From Hallella colorans (GTDB lineage Bacteria > Bacteroidota > Bacteroidia > Bacteroidales > Bacteroidaceae): a DNA stretch of 64,000 bases. Each line of letters starts with the position of its first letter. Positions within the stretch are counted from its first letter, which is position 1. Of this stretch, positions 9,313 to 16,554 are shown in pieces. The stretch is from NCBI RefSeq assembly GCF_003096815.1, contig NZ_QENY01000009.1, forward strand, positions 50,501 through 114,500, given 5' to 3'. Both the position numbers and the translations under genes were made by a program. The notes below the pieces were generated by a model. The model ran no database searches, had not been told where the DNA came from, and saw only the letters and a program-made list of their open reading frames with translations.

Positions 9313-10977
9313 ATGAATAAAGTGCCAAGTTTCAATGCTCTGATTGAACGCAGCATCATAGAAAATTGGAAGCGTGATGCCCTAACCGATTATAAAGGTG
9401 CCACTCTTCAATACCATGATGTGGCGCGAAAAATAGAGAAGTTACACATTATGTTTGAGAACTCCGGCGTTAAACGCGGAGACAAAATAGCACTTGCAGG
9501 TAGGAATAGTGCGGCATGGGCAGCGGCATTTTTAGCTGTGTTGACATATGGCGCAGTTGCGGTACCTATACTTCATGAGTTTACAGCAGATCAGATACAT
9601 AACATAGTAAATCATTCTGAGTCTAAATTACTCTTTGTGGGAGACGTCGTGGCCACGGAAATAGATGGTACCAAGATGCCACATCTTGAAGGTATCATAT
9701 ACATACCAGATTATTCGCTTGTGCTTTCTCGTACGGATAAACTCACATACGCAAGAGAACATCTCAACGAACTTTTTGGCAAGAAATATCCCAAATATTT
9801 CCGTCAGGAACATGTGAAATATTATCACGATACCAACCCTGATGAGTTGGCACTTATCAATTATACCAGCGGGACCACAGGATTTTCCAAGGGCGTCATG
9901 TTGCCATATCGTGCGATGTGGAGTAATTTTGACTTTGCGAACCACGAGCTTGGCAATGTAATTAAGCCGGGTGATAACGTGATTAGCATTCTGCCAATGG
10001 CCCACATGTATGGTTTGGCCTTTGAGTTTATCTTTGAATTTATGTTGGGTTGCCACATCTTCTATCTCTCTCGTGTGCCATCCCCCCTTGTCATTGCACA
10101 GGCTTTTGCAGATGTCAAACCCAAGATCATCATCTCCGTACCTTTGGTTATCGAAAAGATCATTCGCAAGAAAGTGTTCCCGAAAATACAAGATCCTAAG
10201 ATGCGTTTGTTGCTAAAGGTACCAGGATTAAACAAAAAGATATTCGAACGTATAAATGAAGAAGTATCCAAAGCTTTTGGTGGCAATTTTTACCAAGTTA
10301 TCGTTGGTGGTGCTGCTTTCAACCATGAAGTTGAGAGTTTTCTTCAACAAATAGGTTTCAGATATACGGTAGGCTATGGCTCTACGGAGTGTGCACCTAT
10401 AATCTGCTATGCTGATTATAAAGATTTTGTACCGGGCTCGTGTGGCAAGGCAGTTATTCACATGCAAGTGAAAATAGATAGTCCTGATCCCCAAAATATA
10501 CCGGGAGAAATCATGGCAAGGGGGCTCAATGTTATGCTCGGATATTATAAGAATGAGGAGGCCACAAAAGCGAGCATAGATTCTGACGGATGGTTCCATA
10601 CAGGAGATCTCGGACTTATGGATGCCGAAGGCAACGTCTTCATAAAAGGTCGCTCCAAAAACATGTTGCTTGGGTCGAGTGGTCAGAATATCTATCCGGA
10701 GGAGATAGAGGATAAGCTTAACTCGATGAACCTCGTGTGTGAGAGCGTTGTAATTCAAGATGGCAATAAACTCATTGGTTTGGTCTATCCAGATTTAGAG
10801 GAAGCACAGAAGCTTGGCTACAACAGGGAAAACATTTTGGATATTATGGAGGAGAATAGAAAACAGATTAACGAGCAGCTTCCTGTCTATTGTCGTATAG
10901 CTGAAATAGAATTGCATGACGAAGAGTTTGCCAAAACACCTAAAAGATCTATTAAACGCTATCTATATATGCGATAA
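9313..10977 (+). CDS. AMP-binding long-chain acyl-CoA ligase
   Basis: The 554-residue adenylate-forming enzyme has the P-loop-like YTSGTTGFSKGV (about 184-195), a GYGSTECAP motif near residue 355, GWFHTGDLG (about 425-433) and the KGRSKNMLLGSSGQNIYPEE hinge, with a C-terminal catalytic Lys in AKTPKRSIKRYL. It would activate a fatty acid as acyl-AMP and then form acyl-CoA at the membrane face. Such ligases are common in Bacteroidales as FadD-like enzymes, but the chain-length preference is not readable. It has its own promoter and no operon partner. Confidence 0.88.
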   Translation: MNKVPSFNALIERSIIENWKRDALTDYKGATLQYHDVARKIEKLHIMFENSGVKRGDKIALAGRNSAAWAAAFLAVLTYGAVAVPILHEFTADQIHNIVNHSESKLLFVGDVVATEIDGTKMPHLEGIIYIPDYSLVLSRTDKLTYAREHLNELFGKKYPKYFRQEHVKYYHDTNPDELALINYTSGTTGFSKGVMLPYRAMWSNFDFANHELGNVIKPGDNVISILPMAHMYGLAFEFIFEFMLGCHIFYLSRVPSPLVIAQAFADVKPKIIISVPLVIEKIIRKKVFPKIQDPKMRLLLKVPGLNKKIFERINEEVSKAFGGNFYQVIVGGAAFNHEVESFLQQIGFRYTVGYGSTECAPIICYADYKDFVPGSCGKAVIHMQVKIDSPDPQNIPGEIMARGLNVMLGYYKNEEATKASIDSDGWFHTGDLGLMDAEGNVFIKGRSKNMLLGSSGQNIYPEEIEDKLNSMNLVCESVVIQDGNKLIGLVYPDLEEAQKLGYNRENILDIMEENRKQINEQLPVYCRIAEIELHDEEFAKTPKRSIKRYLYMR

Positions 10978-11020
10978 TTTTTGTATGCAATAAACTTTTT
11001 TTTTGGAGAAAGAGGATTTA

Positions 11021-11212
11021 GAATACTGTCTTGCTTGTCGGCAGTTGCGTAGGTTCCCGTTGCGCTGTGCCAAACGGAACAATGGGTTGTGGGTGTAGCT
11101 GTGGCTCATCTGACTGCCTGCCTTACCGTGCTGTGGGAGCGGTGCTTTGTTCTTTCACGCTAAGCGCGTTGCTAATGGCATCATAGCTGTAGGTATTGTC
11201 TATGATAGTATC
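11021..11212 (-). pseudogene. Decayed RHS/YD-repeat fragment
   Basis: Read leftward, three successive frames give a continuous RHS-core-like protein: NTYSYDAISNALSVKEQ, then MSHSYTHNPLFRLAQ, then SATGTYATADKQDSI. This matches the YDAxxNxxxV...SHxYxYDxLxRLxxAxGTY pattern of RHS repeats. A stop codon and two frame changes lie between the pieces, so it is inactive. An intact RHS gene would be several kilobases long; no toxin tip or immunity gene remains nearby. Confidence 0.6.
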
Positions 11213-11219
11213 AGCCTAA

Positions 11220-11650
11220 GCATTTTCTTTTACAACCACCCTCTTGTGGTTGCGATATTTTTGAGCACAAGATAATTTTGCTGGAAATAAGCGAAAAACA
11301 AGCGATTTCCAAACACCTGATAATCAGTACGGTGTAAAACAGAGAGAAAATTGTGGTTGCGATTGGATAGAGAAGGCCGTGCCATTACTATCTAATCGCA
11401 ATGCGGTTACGCTGTTGAGAGCTTGTAAAAGGACAGTGTTCGTGGCGCCATCACTATTTTATCGCAAGGCAGACCCCTTGAAATGGCGTTGCCTCCACCT
11501 TTTACTCGTTGGAATAATGCCATTTTCTCTTCCAGAATAAAAAATTGGAAGTGTTAAAAAACTCAGAAGAATTTTGATAAAAACGGCAAAAGGCTGCGCA
11601 TTTATTTCTCAAAATAATGATGCCACTATTGACTTAATTTAGAAAAAAAT
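11220..11650. other. Intergenic stretch without a recognisable gene
   Basis: Between the RHS remnant and the tRNA promoter. It has short direct and inverted motifs (for example ATCGCAA near 11396 and 11459) and GC-richer patches. I see no protein resemblance. It may be a dispersed intergenic repeat of the species, which cannot be tested with one window. Confidence 0.3.
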
Positions 11651-11659
11651 TTAAATTCG

Positions 11660-11691
11660 TTTGGATATATCATATAAATGTTGTACCTTTG
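11660..11691 (+). promoter_or_regulatory. Promoter of tRNA-fMet
   Basis: TTTG (11660-11663), 20 nt, TACCTTTG (11684-11691) is an exact consensus match, 46 nt before the mature tRNA 5' end. Confidence 0.8.
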
Positions 11692-11737
11692 CATCGCAAA
11701 CGAGAAAAGGATAACAAACATTCAATTCTCTTATTAT

Positions 11738-11813
11738 CGCGGAGTGGAGCAGTTGGTAGCTCGCCAGGCTCATAACCTGGAGGTCGCATGTTCGAGTCTT
11801 GCCTCCGCAACCA
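11738..11813 (+). tRNA. Initiator tRNA-fMet (CAT anticodon), CCA encoded
   Basis: A 76-nt cloverleaf: acceptor CGCGGAG/CTCCGCA, D-stem GAGC/GCTC, anticodon arm CCAGG-CTCATAA-CCTGG, T-arm GCATG-TTCGAGT-CTTGC, then discriminator A and CCA. The unpaired C1-A72 at the acceptor end is the hallmark of bacterial initiator tRNA. Two details are unusual: the outermost of the three G-C pairs expected at the bottom of the initiator anticodon stem is A29-U41, and the T-stem has a T-T mismatch. It is a single-gene transcript with its own promoter and terminator. Confidence 0.95.
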
Positions 11814-11815
11814 AT

Positions 11816-11857
11816 AACGTCCGGATAGCTGAATAACAAAGGCTTCCGGACGTTTTT
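11816..11857 (+). terminator. Intrinsic terminator of tRNA-fMet
   Basis: AACGTCCGGA (11816-11825) pairs with TCCGGACGTT (11845-11854), followed by T residues. It begins 2 nt after the tRNA CCA end. Confidence 0.8.
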
Positions 11858-11984
11858 ACATTTCCAAGGCAAACGTTTTCAGACTATATTTGATAGATCT
11901 CAAGTTATTAATTTAGGTCTTAGGCAGTCATAGCGTAGGCCCTAAAAGTTGCCAACCTTTTGTTTGTTTTCAATAATCTGCCTA

Positions 11985-12357
11985 ATCAAATATTCAGATT
12001 CTGTATTTGTGATTTGTGCCACAACCGCCACTACTTCTATGATGATGGGCCATATTTTCGGGTCTATGGTTTCCTTTCACGACCATGGCGACAGAGTTTA
12101 CCGGGACTTTTTCTTCTATTAAATCATGACAAAAGCCTCAAACAACATTGTGAAGCCTAAATTTAGACGTGCCCAAGAAACATGATTATCCCTTGTTGAG
12201 AAAGCATTCGTTTTCAAACGAAGTACTCGTGTGTGAAGATAACAGGGATGCTCAAAGACATTGAGATGACGCCATTCCTTATCAACTGTATCATGTGGGG
12301 AGATAGTACCGTCCCTTTGGATGACAAGAACTTGGCGCCACGTTCAAAGTCTATTCA
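11985..12357 (-). pseudogene. Decayed ISL3-family transposase
   Basis: Read leftward from about 12355, one frame gives IDFERGAKFLSSKGTVLSPH, the N-terminal region of ISL3 transposases where CxxC zinc-finger cysteines are expected; here they are serines. The next frame gives DKEWRHLNVFEHPCYLHTR and VSWARLNLGFTMLFEAFVM, then after a stop EEKVPVNSVAMVV and PKIWPIII. These follow the family order WRHLxFxxHxxYLHxRVPR...WARxxSGFTLLFEA. Several stops and shifts make it non-functional. The DDE catalytic half is missing. Confidence 0.65.
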
Positions 12358-12369
12358 GATATGAAGCTT

Positions 12370-12410
12370 GCAAGCGTTACTGCCGTCAAGAAGACGAAAC
12401 GAACGCTTGC
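12370..12410. repeat. Inverted repeat downstream of prs
   Basis: GCAAGCGTT (12370-12378) and AACGCTTGC (12402-12410) are perfect reverse complements with a 23-nt loop, just beyond the prs stop. It may act as a weak terminator for prs or be an edge of the ISL3 remnant. No T-run is visible. Confidence 0.35.
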
Positions 12411-12422
12411 TATAAAATAGTG

Positions 12423-13361
12423 CTATACTAAATATTGTGAGGATATACTCTCGTTGTTCACCACACGACGTATAGTCTCTGCTATCATGTCGGCTACGCT
12501 CAGCTGCACTACCTTGGAGCAACGTTGCGTGTATGGAATGGAATCGGTAAACACCATTTCCTGCAACGCGGATTTCTGTATACGCTCGTTGGCAGGGCCA
12601 CTCATCACACAGTGAGAAGCACACGCACGCACACTGGTTGCACCTGCTTCTAACATAACATCAGCAGCCTTGGTGATCGTTCCGGCCGTATCTACCATAT
12701 CGTCGATAATAACTACATTTTTACCTTTTACCTCACCAATAATCTGCATGCTCTCCACAACATTGGCGCGCGCGCGTGTTTTATTGCACAAAACAAGCGG
12801 ACAACCAAGATATTTGGCATAAGTGTTAGCGCGTTTAGAACCGCCAACATCGGGCGATGCTATTACAAGATCTTTGAGATGAAGCCCTTGCAGATAGGGA
12901 AGAATAACCCCAGAAGCATACAAGTGATCCACTGGAACATCAAAGAAGCCCTGAATTTGATCAGCGTGTAGATCCATAGTGATGAGCCTGTCAATGCCTG
13001 CCACTCTCAAAAGATCTGCCACCAATTTTGCACCAATGCTTACACGAGGCTTATCCTTGCGATCTTGACGAGCCCATCCAAAGTAAGGAATGACCGCGAT
13101 GATATGATTGGCTGAAGCACGCTTAGCCGCATCGATCATCAATAAAAGCTCCATGAGGTTGTCTGAGTTGGGGAATGTGCTTTGAACCAAAAAAACATCT
13201 CGGCCTCTGATAGACTCCTCGTAAGAGACAGCAAATTCGCCATCAGAAAACTTGGTAACCACCAAATTGCCCAATGGGCAGCCCAAACATGCACAGATCT
13301 TCTCGGCAAGGTATCTGGAACGTGTACCCGAAAAAACTAAATAAGAGTTCTTTTCACTCAT
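12423..13361 (-). CDS. prs: Ribose-phosphate pyrophosphokinase (PRPP synthase)
   Basis: The 312-residue enzyme has the class I PRPP synthase landmarks: FSDGEFAVSYEESIRGRDVFLVQS near the N-terminus, PYFGWARQDRK (ATP-binding flexible loop), DLHADQIQGFFDVPVDHL, and the phosphoribosyl loop VVIIDDMVDTAGTITKA (about 215-231). It makes PRPP from ribose 5-phosphate and ATP for purine, pyrimidine, histidine and NAD synthesis; PurD in this window uses a product of that pathway. Length and start agree with the family. It is a single gene, divergent from nspC. Confidence 0.96.
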   Translation of the reverse strand: MSEKNSYLVFSGTRSRYLAEKICACLGCPLGNLVVTKFSDGEFAVSYEESIRGRDVFLVQSTFPNSDNLMELLLMIDAAKRASANHIIAVIPYFGWARQDRKDKPRVSIGAKLVADLLRVAGIDRLITMDLHADQIQGFFDVPVDHLYASGVILPYLQGLHLKDLVIASPDVGGSKRANTYAKYLGCPLVLCNKTRARANVVESMQIIGEVKGKNVVIIDDMVDTAGTITKAADVMLEAGATSVRACASHCVMSGPANERIQKSALQEMVFTDSIPYTQRCSKVVQLSVADMIAETIRRVVNNESISSQYLV

Positions 13362-13457
13362 GTTGATTAGTGTTTTATATAAAATGTAGATTTTGGCTTC
13401 TTAAATAAACGTGGGCTTTGTCAACGTTTGAATATCCATATCAATGTAATTCGCTTG

Positions 13458-13465
13458 CAAATGTA
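13458..13465 (-). promoter_or_regulatory. Putative prs promoter (-7 box)
   Basis: Reading leftward, TACATTTG fits TAnnTTTG, with ATTG 20 nt upstream as a weak -33. It predicts a leader of about 90 nt. Confidence 0.45.
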
Positions 13466-13508
13466 TGAAAAAATGTTTGAATGGGCAATATAATTTGAAA
13501 ATAAAAGC

Positions 13509-13516
13509 TAACTTTG
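13509..13516 (+). promoter_or_regulatory. Putative nspC promoter (-7 box)
   Basis: TAACTTTG fits the -7 consensus, 17 nt before the nspC ATG. I find no good -33 TTTG at the right distance. Confidence 0.5.
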
Positions 13517-13532
13517 CACGAAACGAAAAATT

Positions 13533-14714
13533 ATGAGAGTGAACCTCACCACTTTTGAGCAGTTACATCAACCGGTTTATGTGTTGGAAGAAAGTAAACT
13601 CAGAAGAAATTTGGAGCTTATTAGCAGAATAGCCAAAGATGCAGACGTGGAAATTATATTGGCTTTCAAGGCTTTTGCATTATGGAAAACTTTTCCTATC
13701 TTCAGGGAGTATATTAATACTGTGACAGCCAGCTCTTTAAATGAGGCGAGACTGGGCTATGAGGAATTTGGCCATTTGGTTCACACCTATTCGCCAGCAT
13801 ATACTGACTACGAAATAGACGATATAGCCAAAATGTCCACTCATTTGACATTCAACTCGTTGAGCCAAATGGACAAGTATGCGGCAAGGATAAAGAAAAT
13901 AAACCCCACTGTAAGCCTTGGCATTCGGGTAAACCCTGAATACAGTGAGGTTAAAAACGTGCTTTACAACCCATGCGCGCTGGGTACTCGTTTTGGTGTT
14001 AGAGCGGACAAACTGCCCGAACAGCTCCCCAATGATATTGAAGGCTTTCATTGTCATTGCCACTGTGAGAATGGCGCGGATGTCTTTCAACGTACACTGG
14101 CGCACTTTGAAGAGAAATTTGCCAAGTGGTTCACGCAGCTTAAATGGATAAATTTTGGTGGTGGACACTTGATGACGCATGCTGATTATGACGTGGAGCT
14201 GTTAGTGAAAATACTACGTGATTTTCACAAACGACATCCCTCACTTCACATTATCTTAGAGCCCGGTAGTGCTTTCTTGTGGGAAACGGGCCCATTGGTG
14301 AGTCAAGTCGTGGACATTACAGAAGACAAAGGTATCAGGAACGCCATTCTTAACGTAAGTTTTACGTGTCACATGCCCGATTGCCTTGAGGGCCCTTACT
14401 GGCCTGATGTTAGAAATGCACAGACGATAGAGAGCCGAGACGGTGCCTTTGCGATGAATGCCGAATTGCGACATGTCTACCGTTTGGGTGGCTGCTCATG
14501 CCTGGCTGGCGACTTCATGGGGTATTGGAACTTTGATCATGAGTTGCAATTGGGTGAGAATGTCATATTCGAGGATATGATACACTACACAACTGTGAAA
14601 ACAAACATGTTTAACGGAGTGTCTCATCCATCGATAGCTTTGGCACATCCAAATGGAGAATTGGAGTTTCTGCGTCAATACAGCTACGAAGATTATAAAT
14701 TCAGGATGGATTAA
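13533..14714 (+). CDS. nspC: Carboxynorspermidine/carboxyspermidine decarboxylase
   Basis: The 393-residue protein is a fold-III PLP decarboxylase of the NspC family. It shows the PLP lysine segment LAFKAFALW (about 43-51), the HCHCENGAD motif, INFGGGH (glycine-rich phosphate-binding loop), LEPGSA, and the C-terminal CLAGD stretch with the catalytic Cys. The enzyme removes CO2 from carboxy(nor)spermidine, the last step of the alternative spermidine route of gut bacteria. Its usual partner, carboxyspermidine dehydrogenase, is not in the window. The first ATG gives the full family length. Confidence 0.94.
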   Translation: MRVNLTTFEQLHQPVYVLEESKLRRNLELISRIAKDADVEIILAFKAFALWKTFPIFREYINTVTASSLNEARLGYEEFGHLVHTYSPAYTDYEIDDIAKMSTHLTFNSLSQMDKYAARIKKINPTVSLGIRVNPEYSEVKNVLYNPCALGTRFGVRADKLPEQLPNDIEGFHCHCHCENGADVFQRTLAHFEEKFAKWFTQLKWINFGGGHLMTHADYDVELLVKILRDFHKRHPSLHIILEPGSAFLWETGPLVSQVVDITEDKGIRNAILNVSFTCHMPDCLEGPYWPDVRNAQTIESRDGAFAMNAELRHVYRLGGCSCLAGDFMGYWNFDHELQLGENVIFEDMIHYTTVKTNMFNGVSHPSIALAHPNGELEFLRQYSYEDYKFRMD

Positions 14715-14819
14715 AAGAATCGCTATTCATATTTAGTGTGTAGGGGGGTACATAGCAAGTGATATAATTACAAAAGTAAAGCATGATTTGATTGTTTGAC
14801 ACTAAAACAACGGCATATA

Positions 14820-14850
14820 TTTGTATACTCATGTTTTTTTTGTATTTTTG
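14820..14850 (+). promoter_or_regulatory. serS promoter
   Basis: TTTG (14820-14823), 19 nt, TATTTTTG (14843-14850); the serS ATG is 36 nt further on. Confidence 0.65.
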
Positions 14851-14886
14851 CCCATAATATGATAAAATTTTAAAACATAGCACATT

Positions 14887-16179
14887 ATGCTGACATTAAA
14901 ACTCATCAGTGAAGAAACTGAACGTGTAATCAAAGGCTTGGAGAAAAAGCACTTCGAGGGTGCTTGTGAAACCATTGACAAAGTTTTGCAATATGATAAA
15001 ACACGGCGTGAATCGCAGCAACAAGTAGATACCATCAAGCAACAACAAAAACTCTTGGCCAAGAAGATAGGCGGCTTAATGAAAGAAGGCAAGAAGAAAG
15101 AAGCCGATGAAATAAAGGGTCAAGTGGCTATAATGAAAAGCCATGAAAAAGAGTTGCAAGAGGCTATGGACATGGCCCAAAAAAGTATGACAGATCTTTT
15201 GCTTCAGATACCCAACGTTCCTAATGATGATGTTCCTGAAGGCAGAGATGCCAACGACAATGTGGTGGTAAAAGAAGGTGGTAATATTCCCGATTTGGGT
15301 GAGGACGCGCTTTGCCACTGGGATTTGCTGAAAGCGTATAAATTGGTAGACTTTGATATGGGCGTGAAAGTTACCGGCGCGGGTTTTCCCATTTACGTGG
15401 GCAAGATGGCAAGGTTTCAACGAGCACTGGAAGCCTTCTTTTTAGACGAGGCTCGCAAGGCCGGTTATCTTGAAGTTCAGCCCCCATATTTGGTCAATGA
15501 GGCTTCGGGATATGGCACAGGGCAACTTCCTGACAAGGAAGGCCAGATGTACTATGCTCAACTTGACAACCTATACTTAATACCAACCGCAGAAGTTCCA
15601 GTAACCAATATTTTCCGAGACGAGATACTCGAAGAGAAAGATTTGCCCATAAAGAGATGCGCTTATTCCGCATGCTTCCGACGTGAGGCCGGCTCTTATG
15701 GCAAGGATGTGCGTGGTCTCAATCGCTTGCACCAATTTGACAAGGTGGAGATTGTTCGAATAGACACACCCAAGCACTCTTATGAAAGTCTTAAAGAAAT
15801 GCTTGATCATGTAGAATCGTTGCTTCAAAAGTTGGAATTACCCTACCACATTTTACGTCTTTGCGGTGGAGATATGAGCTTTACCTCTGCCATTTGTTAC
15901 GACTTCGAAGTGTGGAGCGCGGCGCAAAAAAAATGGCTTGAGGTTTCCTCGGTATCCAATTTTGAAAGTTATCAGGCTAATAGATTGCATTGTCGCTATC
16001 GCCGTGAGGATACAAAGAAAACAGAACTTTGTCACACGCTAAATGGCTCGGCGCTCGCATTGCCTCGCATTGTGGCCTCCATAATAGAAAACTATCAAAC
16101 CAAGGGAGGAATACGTGTGCCTAAAGTTCTTGTTCCCTATTGTGGCTTTGATATGCTCGACGACCAAAATTTTCAGTAG
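14887..16179 (+). CDS. serS: Seryl-tRNA synthetase
   Basis: The 430-residue class II synthetase has an N-terminal antiparallel coiled coil (about residues 25-105, KQQQKLLAKKIGGLMKEGKK) that grips the long variable arm of tRNA-Ser. The catalytic core follows: LIPTAEVPVTN, motif 2 FRREAGSYGKDVRGLNRLHQ (about 270-290) and motif 3 LNGSALALPRIVASIIENYQ (about 385-404). It charges tRNA-Ser with serine in the cytoplasm. Length and motifs are fully normal. It has its own promoter; the next frame downstream is a broken outer-membrane gene. Confidence 0.97.
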   Translation: MLTLKLISEETERVIKGLEKKHFEGACETIDKVLQYDKTRRESQQQVDTIKQQQKLLAKKIGGLMKEGKKKEADEIKGQVAIMKSHEKELQEAMDMAQKSMTDLLLQIPNVPNDDVPEGRDANDNVVVKEGGNIPDLGEDALCHWDLLKAYKLVDFDMGVKVTGAGFPIYVGKMARFQRALEAFFLDEARKAGYLEVQPPYLVNEASGYGTGQLPDKEGQMYYAQLDNLYLIPTAEVPVTNIFRDEILEEKDLPIKRCAYSACFRREAGSYGKDVRGLNRLHQFDKVEIVRIDTPKHSYESLKEMLDHVESLLQKLELPYHILRLCGGDMSFTSAICYDFEVWSAAQKKWLEVSSVSNFESYQANRLHCRYRREDTKKTELCHTLNGSALALPRIVASIIENYQTKGGIRVPKVLVPYCGFDMLDDQNFQ

Positions 16180-16187
16180 TAAAGATA

Positions 16188-16449
16188 ATGAGATTTTGGA
16201 CACACATTGTTATAGTTATATGTGCTCGTCTGTTTCACAGACAGAATGGCATGGCGCAACATAGGGTGGGCACGCTAACGCTTAAACATTATGCTGGACA
16301 GAGCTATGCCTGCATATTTAATGGTGACCTCAACTTCAAAAAAAGCATAACCGCTGGTTTAGATTTGGGAAAAAAGATAAGACAAACACTTTACAGTAAG
16401 CAGTGGGATTGCCTATGCACCTATGGGTGGATTTTGGGGAAAAGTTTGA
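16188..16449 (+). pseudogene. Frameshifted, truncated outer-membrane beta-barrel (porin family) gene
   Basis: From the ATG at 16188 the first frame has a hydrophobic leader ending near GMAQ, then VGTLTLKHYAGQSYACIFNG and SITAGLDLGKKI. The A-run near 16370-16378 then appears to hold a frameshift: the +1 frame continues as DKHFTVSSGIAYAPMGGFWG and stops at 16447-16449. Joined, this reads like the first strands of Bacteroidales outer-membrane beta-barrel proteins (TLxPxAG...FxxSxGxxYxxxGG). The unshifted frame runs on to 16502 without resemblance. The rest of the barrel is missing. It begins 8 nt after serS. Confidence 0.55.
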
Positions 16450-16554
16450 TTTATGAAAAACACAATCAGAACTATTCGTTTTGTATCATCCATCAGCCAT
16501 GATTTCTATAAATAGGAAATATATGTACCCTTAATCGCTAATACGAAAACAGTT

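Noticed and set aside
11651..11872. Leftward frame across the tRNA reading GGKTRTCDLQVM
   Set aside because: It is the antisense of tRNA-fMet and its terminator, a common false protein in annotations.
12241..12360. Rightward frame MLKDIEMTPFLINCIMWGD
   Set aside because: It is antisense to the ISL3 relic, which gives a better and longer match.
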